A program made the position numbers and the translations under genes. The notes beneath the pieces were generated by a model that was not told the origin of the DNA, searched no databases, and worked only from the letters and a program-made list of their open reading frames with translations. DNA of 5,540 nt from Chloroflexota bacterium (lineage in GTDB: Bacteria > Chloroflexota > Anaerolineae > 4572-78 > J111), in contig RFJF01000634.1 in NCBI GenBank assembly GCA_003695455.1, positions 1-5,540 on the forward strand. The letters run 5' to 3'. Position 1 is the stretch's first letter. Each line of letters opens with the position of its first letter. Of this stretch, positions 1 to 5,367 are shown piece after piece.

Positions 1-234
1 ATCATGTTCTGTTGATAAACTTTTAACTAACGTGGATATTTCTTGAGTGGCAGCCACTTTTGTGCAATTGTCGTTAGGGAATTATTGGCATATACCAAAA
101 AATAAACCACATAACGTTGCCCTTCAGACCGGGCTATAACGGCGTAGCCAACACCAAATTATAACAATGCTGCAACCTGCACAACACATTCAATTCCTTC
201 CACATCCCATAATCTACCAGTACAAGAGGCCGGC
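1..234. other. Intergenic leader upstream of the signalling pair
   Basis: No convincing coding region is seen: all three forward frames hit a stop within the first 50 bases. A weak 5-bp hairpin (AGTGG 46-50, CCACT 54-58) followed by TTTTGTG could be the tail terminator of a gene to the left. A bulged inverted repeat pairs CGTTGCCC (115-122) with GGGC (131-134) and AACG (138-141). Two candidate sigma-70-like promoters exist, TTGATA/GATATT (12-17 and 35-40) and TTGTCG/TATACC (68-73 and 91-96). Each has a 17-base spacer but only moderate consensus matches. The long leader leaves room for operator sites, but no clear dyad operator is visible. Confidence 0.45.
68..96 (+). promoter_or_regulatory. 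Candidate sigma-70 promoter for the signalling pair
   Basis: TTGTCG (68-73) and TATACC (91-96) are separated by 17 bases, each matching the consensus hexamer at four of six positions. Transcription would start near 103, giving a leader of about 130 bases before the GTG at 235. The TTGATA/GATATT pair at 12-40 is an alternative of similar quality, so this call is tentative. Confidence 0.3.
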
Positions 235-1308
235 GTGACCAAACAAAATATTCTCATTGTCGAACCCAACCCCGCAATACTGGAGTCTGTGGCAAAAATA
301 CTTTTGCCTGAATATCAGGTAAGCAGGGCCTACACCCAACACGATGGCTTTAGCGCCGCTCTGGGCAAACCGCCAATTCTACTGATTTCTCATTTGCCGC
401 AACATGCATTAATGACACTGTTAACAAATTTGGCCCAGGCAGGCCAGGCTGTGCCTGTTATTTTGATGGTTGATTCCCCAACTGCCCAAATTAGTGTTGA
501 TTTACTCAGGTTGGGGGTAAAAAGTTATGTAACGTTGCCTGTTAAAGAAGCAGAACTGTGGGCTAAAGTCAATCAAGTTCTTGGCCCGCCCGCCGAAGAT
601 AAAAATGAAAACGGTCAGCAAAGCTATGTTTCGCAACTTGAGTTTGCTGATATGGCCTCGCACTTGCTACGAAACCCGCTGAACGTCATCCAAACCTCTG
701 TGCGGTGCCTGCAAACGCTTGATTTGGACGAGCAGGAACAAAACCAACTCTATAAAAAAATATGGGATCAAAGCCAGCGTCTGAGTAGTTTTACTACTGA
801 ATTGTTGCAAACGCTGCAAGATGAAACCGACACCACTTTTGCTTTCACATCGCCGGTGGTGTTGGCTCCGGTTATTGAACGCATGTTGAGCCTGATTCAG
901 GATGAAAACCCCCACCTGAATATTCAACTTGTTTCTGCGGCTCAGCCGGTCCCACCGGTGGTGGCTGATGCCACAAAAACTGAAATTGTGTTGTTTAATA
1001 TGCTAACCAGCGCCGTCCGGCAAGCCAAAGTCGGAAGCACCATTACCGTGGTGTTAAGTTCAACTGAAGCGGAAGTAACGGTCACAATTGAAGAAAGCAA
1101 TGGAAAATTGAATGTGGAGAACGCTGTGGGAATGGTTTTCCAGCCGTTCGCCGGCGAAGAGCAAAACATAGCAGAAGCTTCAACCAATTTCCGCATGGCG
1201 GCTAATGCCACAAACCGGTTGGTAAAAACGCAGAATGGGAGATTGTGGGGCAGCAATTTGGCTGGGCAGGGCTCGCAACTTATGTTGTCTCTGCCAATCT
1301 GGAGGTGA
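235..1308 (+). CDS. Degenerate receiver-histidine kinase hybrid (probable pseudokinase)
   Basis: This 357-residue cytoplasmic protein has no signal peptide or membrane segment. Residues 4-117 follow the receiver fold, but the acidic pair is E10-P11, the phospho-acceptor position is S52 (in LLISHLP), the conserved Thr/Ser is V79 and the conserved Lys is L101. Residues 133-195 resemble a HisKA dimerisation helix pair: H143 sits in SHLLRNPLN, but the Glu/Asp normally after the His is L144. Residues 207-357 resemble HATPase_c. The essential N-box Asn is S259, the G1 box DxGxG is ESNGK (287-291), and the G2 glycines are replaced near NFR (318-320). The F-box-like FQPF (302-305) and the terminal NGRLWGSNLAGQGS stretch survive. 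The start is GTG with AGAGG (225-229) five bases upstream. The frame is intact, so this is a maintained gene rather than a decayed one. It probably acts as a sensor, scaffold or partner of the adjacent regulator without ATP-dependent autophosphorylation. The fold assignment is fairly secure; loss of activity is inferred. Confidence 0.82.
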   Translation: MTKQNILIVEPNPAILESVAKILLPEYQVSRAYTQHDGFSAALGKPPILLISHLPQHALMTLLTNLAQAGQAVPVILMVDSPTAQISVDLLRLGVKSYVTLPVKEAELWAKVNQVLGPPAEDKNENGQQSYVSQLEFADMASHLLRNPLNVIQTSVRCLQTLDLDEQEQNQLYKKIWDQSQRLSSFTTELLQTLQDETDTTFAFTSPVVLAPVIERMLSLIQDENPHLNIQLVSAAQPVPPVVADATKTEIVLFNMLTSAVRQAKVGSTITVVLSSTEAEVTVTIEESNGKLNVENAVGMVFQPFAGEEQNIAEASTNFRMAANATNRLVKTQNGRLWGSNLAGQGSQLMLSLPIWR

Positions 1309-1310
1309 AA
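1301..1310 (+). promoter_or_regulatory. Shine-Dalgarno fused to the upstream stop codon
   Basis: GGAGGTGA (1301-1308) is an eight-base match to the 16S rRNA anti-Shine-Dalgarno. Its last three bases are the TGA stop of the kinase-like gene. The ATG of the regulator follows after two bases (1311). This fixes the regulator start at 1311 rather than the in-frame upstream ATG at 1245, and it implies translational coupling of the two products. Confidence 0.85.
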
Positions 1311-2018
1311 ATGACAAAGATATTATTGATTGATGATGGTGCCACACAGTTGCACGATATTGGGCCGTCGTTAGAGCGCGATGGGCATCAGGTTTTTCTG
1401 GCCCAAGATGGCCCTGCCGCGCTGAAAATTGCGTGGCAAGAATCGCCGCAACTGGTCATTTTAAACCTGCTGTTGCCCACAATGGACGGGTATGAAACCT
1501 GCCGCCGCCTGCGAGAGTTGGGCATCCCCTTTATTTTGGTAACCAGCCCCATTCACGATGAGCACGGTGTTATCAGGGCGTTAGAAATGGGCGCCGATGA
1601 TTATCTGCGCTACCCGCTTGAAACACCCATTTTGATTGCAAAAATCCGAACCCTGATGCGGCGCAACAAACGCCAGGTTGCCAACGGGCCGGTGATTTAC
1701 AACGATGGAAATTTGCTGGTAGATTTAGAATCCAGAAAGGTTCAGGTGGGTGATGATCTCATCAAACTGACCCCCACCGAATTCAGGCTGCTTTCAATTT
1801 TGTTGCGCAAGGCAGGCCGCGTTGTCACGCATGAAGAGTTAATTAAAGAAATTTGGGGCACTGATAAAAATGATAGCCTCGGCTCGTTGAAGCTGTACAT
1901 TCACTATCTCCGGCAGAAGATTGAAGAAACTCCCAAAAAACCGCACTATTTGCTGGCCGAATGGGGCGTTGGTTACAGATTCAGAGAAATCCGGAATGAA
2001 ATGATGACGTCGGCATAA
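1311..2018 (+). CDS. OmpR/KdpE-type response regulator lacking the phospho-acceptor Asp
   Basis: This 235-residue DNA-binding transcription regulator has a receiver domain at residues 3-118 and a winged-helix Trans_reg_C domain at about 127-225. The receiver keeps the acidic pair D8-D9, T78 and the MDGYE loop after beta-3. The phospho-acceptor position is N52 (VILNLLLP, codon AAC) and the invariant Lys is Y101 (DYLRYPLE). The output domain is well preserved: LTPTEFRLLSILL, the recognition-helix region SLKLYIHYLRQKIE, and the wing ending WGVGYRF. The layout and the 'kkPhYLL' ending resemble KdpE. Such atypical receivers are known to work without phosphorylation, for example by constitutive dimers, ligand binding or partner binding. 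It lies two bases after the kinase-like gene with a perfect Shine-Dalgarno and is co-transcribed with it. Target promoters cannot be read from the window; autoregulation through the 1-234 leader is possible but not shown. Confidence 0.93.
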   Translation: MTKILLIDDGATQLHDIGPSLERDGHQVFLAQDGPAALKIAWQESPQLVILNLLLPTMDGYETCRRLRELGIPFILVTSPIHDEHGVIRALEMGADDYLRYPLETPILIAKIRTLMRRNKRQVANGPVIYNDGNLLVDLESRKVQVGDDLIKLTPTEFRLLSILLRKAGRVVTHEELIKEIWGTDKNDSLGSLKLYIHYLRQKIEETPKKPHYLLAEWGVGYRFREIRNEMMTSA

Positions 2019-2049
2019 CCGATTGTAACAATTACCCAACAAAATGCAC

Positions 2050-2085
2050 CACAAAAAACCGGCAAACACACGCCGGTTTTTTGTG
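2050..2085 (+). terminator. Bidirectional intrinsic terminator after the regulator gene
   Basis: A perfect 14-bp inverted repeat is formed by CACAAAAAACCGGC (2050-2063) and its complement at 2072-2085, around an 8-base loop. The GC core is flanked by an A-run on the left and a T-run on the right, so it can act on both strands. It starts 31 bases after the regulator stop codon. Confidence 0.88.
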
Positions 2086-2142
2086 TTCAGCCCCGGCCAA
2101 GCCGCCGTTCCATAACCGATGATTTTGAATAAACCTGATACA

Positions 2143-2186
2143 GCCAAACAAAAAGGCCGGCATCCAGACCGGCCTTTTTGTTTGGC
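2143..2186 (-). terminator. Bidirectional intrinsic terminator after rdgB
   Basis: A perfect 18-bp inverted repeat pairs GCCAAACAAAAAGGCCGG (2143-2160) with 2169-2186 around the 8-base loop CATCCAGA. A-run and T-run flanks let it serve both directions. It lies 12 bases beyond the rdgB stop, so it is assigned to the minus-strand operon, with a backup role for the plus-strand signalling operon. The 57 bases between it and the first terminator hold nothing recognisable. Confidence 0.88.
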
Positions 2187-2197
2187 AGGGATGTTGG

Positions 2198-2818
2198 TTA
2201 ATCTGCTGCGCAGATTTTTTTGAGCAACGGCAGGGCCGCCCGGGCGGCACGCCCCCGGTGGCTGATGTTGTGCTTGGCCTCGGCAGAAAGTTCTGCCATA
2301 TGTTTATTGAGTTCCGGAACAAAAAAAATGGGGTCGTAACCAAAGCCACCGCTTCCTTTTGGCTCTAAGGCAATGAGGCCTTCAACTGCCCCGGAAACCG
2401 TGCCAAACACCTTTTCACGGTTTGCCAGCGCAATAACACATTTGAAGCGGGCTGTGCGTTTGGCCCACGGGGTTTGTTGAGCCGCCAATTTGTTGAGTAC
2501 CACCCGGCAGCGGCCGGCGTGGTCATCTTTGGCCGTGTTGTGGTACCGCGCTGAGTAAATGCCCGGTTCGCCGCCCAGTGCGTCAATTTCAAGCCCGGAG
2601 TCATCAGCCAGAGTCAGCAGGCCGCTGGCCTGCGCAAATGCCGTGGCCTTGAGCACGGCGTTTTCCTCGAATGAGCGGCCGGTTTCTTCGGGGTCAATTT
2701 CAAGCCCTTCATCCCTGGGGCTGGTTAACTGCATGGGCAGCCCGGCCAAAATCTCCCGGTATTCGGCCAGTTTGTGCGGGTTGTTGGTGGCAAGCAACAG
2801 TTTGCACATGGCGGTCAT
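2198..2818 (-). CDS. rdgB: dITP/XTP pyrophosphatase (RdgB/HAM1 family)
   Basis: This enzyme hydrolyses dITP, ITP, XTP and dXTP to monophosphates plus pyrophosphate, keeping deaminated purines out of DNA and RNA. It is cytosolic, normally dimeric and Mg-dependent. At 206 residues it has the usual family length. Hallmarks in order are LLLATNNPHK (7-16, the T/SxxxxK nucleotide-binding motif), FEENAVLKA (50-58), ADDSGLEIDALGGEPG (71-86, with the D72-D73 pair where the catalytic and metal acidic residues lie), GSGGFGYDPIFF (155-166) and the base-recognition ending ISHRGRA (185-191). The start at 2818 gives an ATGA overlap with the stop of the upstream membrane protein. A second ATG at 2809 would give the more family-typical MCKLLLATNN. 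Neither has a strong Shine-Dalgarno, so translational coupling to the upstream gene is likely. Confidence 0.96.
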   Translation of the reverse strand: MTAMCKLLLATNNPHKLAEYREILAGLPMQLTSPRDEGLEIDPEETGRSFEENAVLKATAFAQASGLLTLADDSGLEIDALGGEPGIYSARYHNTAKDDHAGRCRVVLNKLAAQQTPWAKRTARFKCVIALANREKVFGTVSGAVEGLIALEPKGSGGFGYDPIFFVPELNKHMAELSAEAKHNISHRGRAARAALPLLKKICAAD

Positions 2819-3477
2819 TGCAGGTAGATAAAGCGCGGGGCGCTGTCTGGTGCTTGCCAGAAGAGCCGTAAATCCACTTCACCGCTTGTTACCTCGTACA
2901 CCAGCCGGCCTTCAAGCCCCTCGTTGGGCGGCAGTGTACCGCGCCCCAACGCGCCGGCAATGGCACCCAGCGCCGGTTCGTAGGCATCCTGAAACTGATT
3001 GAGTAGTTGGAAATCACGCTCGTTGAAGTTGGTGTTTTCTTTGCCCAGGTTGACCAACTCAATGGTTACAATAAGTACTTCGCGGCCTTCAACCTGCGGT
3101 ATCGCTTCAACCACGGCGTTGCGGTTAACTTCGAGAATGGTCAGTTTCACGTTTTTGTCATTGACCACGGATTCGGTTGAAAAGGCCGGGTCATCGAATG
3201 ACAGGCCAATGTTACTGCCGGGAATGGGGGTGGGTTCAGAAATTCCCAAAGATGGATCGGCAACCCACAACACGCCAACCGCAAGTACGCACAAGCCAAT
3301 GCACAGCGCCGCCAGACAACCGCCGGCTAAAAAGGATAACCCCAACCGCATTGTTGAATTGCCGGAGGAGTCGTCGTATTCTTCGTATTCATAATCATCA
3401 TCGTAATAATAATCACTTTCAGGGTTGTGTTGAGGAGGCGGGTAGGCAGGCCCCTGCTGTGGATAATATTGACTCAT
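2815..3477 (-). CDS. Single-pass membrane protein with extracytoplasmic DUF4352-like domain
   Basis: This 220-residue protein has three parts. Residues 1-42 are a polar cytoplasmic tail rich in Pro, Gln, Tyr, Asp and Glu, with an almost continuous Tyr/acidic run at 22-36. Residues 45-73 are one hydrophobic helix rich in Gly, Ala and Cys (C54, C59, C63). Residues ~90-220 form a beta-rich outer domain. Its pattern fits the DUF4352 immunoglobulin-like family: a valine/leucine strand (VKLTILEVNRN), then EVLIVTIELVNLGKENTNF, a 'fqLLnqfqdaYePA' segment, and a 'lPPNEGLEGRLVYEV' strand before the last sheet. The function of such domains is mostly unknown. GGGAG (complement of 3483-3487) lies five bases before the ATG. 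It is the first gene of an operon with rdgB, sharing ATGA with it, although no functional link to nucleotide clean-up is evident. The family call is pattern-based and not confirmed by search. Confidence 0.82.
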   Translation of the reverse strand: MSQYYPQQGPAYPPPQHNPESDYYYDDDYEYEEYDDSSGNSTMRLGLSFLAGGCLAALCIGLCVLAVGVLWVADPSLGISEPTPIPGSNIGLSFDDPAFSTESVVNDKNVKLTILEVNRNAVVEAIPQVEGREVLIVTIELVNLGKENTNFNERDFQLLNQFQDAYEPALGAIAGALGRGTLPPNEGLEGRLVYEVTSGEVDLRLFWQAPDSAPRFIYLQ

Positions 3478-3517
3478 TTTGGCTCCCTATAGTAAAGTAG
3501 TTTCCTACAGAACGGCA

Positions 3518-3526
3518 ATTATAACA
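3518..3526 (-). promoter_or_regulatory. Extended -10 promoter for the DUF4352-rdgB operon
   Basis: On the minus strand this reads TGTTATAAT, a perfect extended -10 element. No good -35 is seen at the normal distance, only a T-rich stretch (complement of 3541-3549), which fits the extended -10 class. Transcription would start near 3511, giving a leader of about 34 bases before the ATG at 3477. Confidence 0.65.
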
Positions 3527-3587
3527 CAAGTAGGGATGCTCAAAAAAAATCACCCCTTAAAATCTCGGTAGTCCGTTTGGCCTATTG

Positions 3588-4697
3588 ATGTTTGGTAGTG
3601 GGTTAAAGAACAATGAGTATATGTTAAAATCAATTCGGCAATCTAACATAAAAACTGCGGTTCATTATACTCAAAAAAATGTAGCCACCGAGCGATTCTT
3701 GTTGTCTGATTATCTGCAACAACACAACCCCGATACCCCCGACGCCCTGCAACAGTTTCAGCAGCAAACCGGTCTGGCAAACCTGTACTGGCAAGCTACC
3801 TACTACCAATGGCCCGGTTTTGACGGCGGCTTGCCGGAACTTGTGACTCGCGCCGATGGCTACGTATTTTTTATGCACGGCTGGACAGGCAGCCACCGAA
3901 TTTGGGAAAACCTGCCCGTGCAACTGGCCGGTAAACACAAAAACATCATCTGCTTTAATCTGGATGTGAACGGTTTTGGGCAATCGCCGTTTATCAGCCA
4001 AACCCCAACGCCCCAGCAGTGCAGCCCGGCTTCATTGATGAACGCCGTAGAAACCTGGCTGCAACTGGTGGGCCTGCGCCCCGCTCCCCCAAACCGCAAA
4101 CGTAAACCCTTCTATTTGTTTGTGGGTCACTCCATGAGCGGCGCGGCCCTGTTTTTTAAAGACGCCGCCGGTTGGGCAGAAGAAACGTGCGGCTCGGTGG
4201 CCCTGGCGCCGGCCCTGTTTTACAACGATGCGCAACGTAAAACCTTCTTTAAAACTATGGGCATCAGCATTGGATTACCTTCGTTCAATGCGGTAAAAGA
4301 CCGCCTTGCGCCGCGCATCATTGATTTACTGGGGCCGGGAGCCAGCGTACAGGTAAAAAATGAACACCTGCGAATTTACAACCAAACCCCATTTGGCACC
4401 CTGGCCCAAACGCTCTACGTGTTAGGCACGCCCTCCACATTTCCGCAAGGCACAGACCTGCAGAATTTTAAAATTTTTCTGGGCCACAAAGACAGAATTG
4501 TTGGGCTGGACAACATGCTCAACCTGCTGGAAACCCTCAATTTCAATCCGGCCCAGTTGCGGGTGATGCTGGGCGACCACTACTTCTTTTCGTACGGCAA
4601 AGGTTCGCCGGAAAGCCACAACCAAAATCGCAAACTATTTTTTGCCGAATTGCTGGATTTTTGTTACCAGCTTACCGGCAATGTGCGGCAGGAATAG
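3588..4697 (+). CDS. Alpha/beta hydrolase-fold protein
   Basis: This 369-residue protein has the order of a serine alpha/beta hydrolase. The oxyanion HG motif is in FFMHGWTGSHRIW (H97-G98). A NLDVNGFGQSP turn follows, then the nucleophile elbow GHSMSG with S182 and the acid D302 in GHKDRIV. The catalytic H331 is in LGDHYFF. Spacing between these is normal for the fold, with a cap region between about 190 and 295. The elbow has Ser rather than the usual Gly two places after the nucleophile, still a small residue. The N-terminal ~70 residues before the core are Gln-rich and unassigned. No signal peptide is seen, so it is probably cytoplasmic. The substrate cannot be told: esterase, lipase, thioesterase or haloperoxidase-like activities are all possible. 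Start choice is uncertain: ATG at 3588, ATG at 3621 and TTG at 3585 all lack a good Shine-Dalgarno. It is divergent from the DUF4352 gene and upstream of infA. Confidence 0.88.
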   Translation: MFGSGLKNNEYMLKSIRQSNIKTAVHYTQKNVATERFLLSDYLQQHNPDTPDALQQFQQQTGLANLYWQATYYQWPGFDGGLPELVTRADGYVFFMHGWTGSHRIWENLPVQLAGKHKNIICFNLDVNGFGQSPFISQTPTPQQCSPASLMNAVETWLQLVGLRPAPPNRKRKPFYLFVGHSMSGAALFFKDAAGWAEETCGSVALAPALFYNDAQRKTFFKTMGISIGLPSFNAVKDRLAPRIIDLLGPGASVQVKNEHLRIYNQTPFGTLAQTLYVLGTPSTFPQGTDLQNFKIFLGHKDRIVGLDNMLNLLETLNFNPAQLRVMLGDHYFFSYGKGSPESHNQNRKLFFAELLDFCYQLTGNVRQE

Positions 4698-4713
4698 CCC
4701 AAATTTGCCAAAA

Positions 4714-4742
4714 TTGACAAGAAATTCACGCTCTGCTACAAT
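4714..4742 (+). promoter_or_regulatory. Sigma-70 promoter of infA
   Basis: TTGACA (4714-4719, perfect -35) and TACAAT (4737-4742, five of six) are separated by exactly 17 bases. Transcription should begin near 4749, giving a leader of about 91 bases. The promoter lies 17 bases after the hydrolase stop, so infA has its own strong supply and need not rely on read-through. Confidence 0.85.
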
Positions 4743-4784
4743 AAACTCGTTCTCGGAACCCAATCTTTTAAAAACCGGGTTTGG

Positions 4785-4816
4785 CCGGGGCAAAAATGCG
4801 CCCCGGTTCTTTGTTT
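4785..4816 (+). terminator. GC-rich hairpin with U-rich tail in the infA leader
   Basis: CCGGGGC (4785-4791) pairs with GCCCCGG (4800-4806) around the 8-base loop AAAAATGC, and TTCTTTGTTT follows. It looks like an intrinsic terminator, but it sits between the infA promoter and the infA start. It could end hydrolase transcripts, attenuate infA, or both. The U-tract is imperfect, so termination is probably partial. Confidence 0.6.
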
Positions 4817-4839
4817 GTACAATATTTTAAGGAGTTTTT

Positions 4840-5067
4840 ATGGCTGAGGCTACCCAGGAAAAACTGGTGCTCGACGGCAAAATTGTTGAGGCGCTGCCCA
4901 ACACCAGTTTTAGAGTAGAGCTTGAAAACGGACACACCATTCTGGCCTATCTGTCCGGCAAAATGCGCAAATTTTATATTCGTGTGTTGCTGGGCGACCG
5001 TGTTCGGGTTGAGCTTTCTCCCTATGACCTTGAACGAGGTCGCATCGTCTATCGTTACAAAAAGTAA
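4840..5067 (+). CDS. infA: Translation initiation factor IF-1
   Basis: IF-1 binds the 30S A site during initiation, working with IF-2 and IF-3. The 75-residue product is close to the family's ~72 and is a single S1/OB fold. The conserved pieces are [20 protein letters not shown] (13-32), [20 protein letters not shown] (39-58) and [17 protein letters not shown] (59-75). Position 45 is Phe in MRKFYIR where many homologues have Asn. AAGGAG (4829-4834) lies five bases before the ATG. The gene is monocistronic, with its own promoter at 4714-4742 and terminator at 5153-5185. It is not flanked by rpmJ, rpsM or secY as in the common ribosomal-protein cluster, so it is either relocated or a second copy. 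Confidence 0.97.
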   Translation: MAEATQEKLVLDGKIVEALPNTSFRVELENGHTILAYLSGKMRKFYIRVLLGDRVRVELSPYDLERGRIVYRYKK

Positions 5068-5087
5068 ATTTACCTGACGTATTCAGC

Positions 5088-5114
5088 CCGGTATTGCACC
5101 GTGGTGACTACCGG
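5088..5114 (+). repeat. Nested hairpin in the infA 3' region
   Basis: CCGGTA (5088-5093) pairs perfectly with TACCGG (5109-5114). Within it CAC (5097-5099) can pair with GTG (5104-5106). It starts 20 bases after the infA stop. No proper U-tract follows, so it is more likely an mRNA 3'-stabilising structure or protein-binding dyad than a terminator. Confidence 0.45.
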
Positions 5115-5152
5115 ATTTATCCATATTTTGTGATTTTGGCCGTATCAATTTT

Positions 5153-5185
5153 GAGTACAGTTCAATACTGTGCTCTTTTTGTTTG
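5153..5185 (+). terminator. Intrinsic terminator of infA
   Basis: GAGTACAGT (5153-5161) pairs with ACTGTGCTC (5167-5175) over nine pairs, one of them G-U, around the loop TCAAT. TTTTTGTTTG follows directly. This is a classic Rho-independent terminator 85 bases after the infA stop codon. Confidence 0.85.
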
Positions 5186-5213
5186 TTGACACCGCCCTGC
5201 CGGCGGCTATAAT
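5186..5213 (+). promoter_or_regulatory. Full-consensus sigma-70 promoter
   Basis: TTGACA (5186-5191) and TATAAT (5208-5213) both match the consensus exactly with a 16-base spacer. Transcription should begin near 5220. The -35 begins directly after the U-tract of the infA terminator, so the two units are packed end to end. It would drive the gene starting at 5442 through a ~220-base leader, or an unannotated small RNA within that interval. Confidence 0.85.
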
Positions 5214-5242
5214 TTTAGGCGTGGTTCACATATTCCGGAGAA

Positions 5243-5345
5243 CAACTTTACAAATTGACCTGCCTTGTTGTCTCTGTATATGAAACGTGTTGCGTGTTCA
5301 GTGATACGCACACGCAGTTAGCCCACATCATCAACTTTACAAATT
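5243..5345 (+). repeat. Pair of 14-bp direct repeats CAACTTTACAAATT
   Basis: Identical copies lie at 5243-5256 and 5332-5345, 89 bases start to start, both inside the leader transcribed from the 5186 promoter. The second copy overlaps the perfect palindrome ACAAATTTGT (5339-5348). They may be operator or RNA-binding sites, or a remnant of a duplication. Confidence 0.7.
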
Positions 5346-5367
5346 TGTTGGTTTTGCCGGACACCTT

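Noticed and set aside
46..64. Terminator for a gene left of the window
   Set aside because: The stem has only five pairs with a three-base loop and a short T-run, and no upstream coding region is visible to support it.
1245..1310. Longer version of the response regulator starting at 1245
   Set aside because: The extra 22 residues overlap the kinase-like gene and have no receiver-family match. The perfect Shine-Dalgarno at 1301-1305 points to ATG 1311, which yields the canonical MTKILLIDD start.
3520..3563. Plus-strand promoter for the hydrolase (TATAAC at 3520 or TAAAAT at 3558)
   Set aside because: Neither -10-like hexamer has a recognisable -35 at 16-18 bases, so I could not support a specific site.
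4818..4823. Second -10-like TACAAT directly before infA
   Set aside because: There is no -35 and no extended -10 TG at the right place. The transcript would begin inside the ribosome-binding site.
5221..5283. 20-codon GTG frame beginning at the predicted transcription start (possible leaderless leader peptide)
   Set aside because: No run of regulatory codons or conserved peptide is visible and the start site is only predicted.
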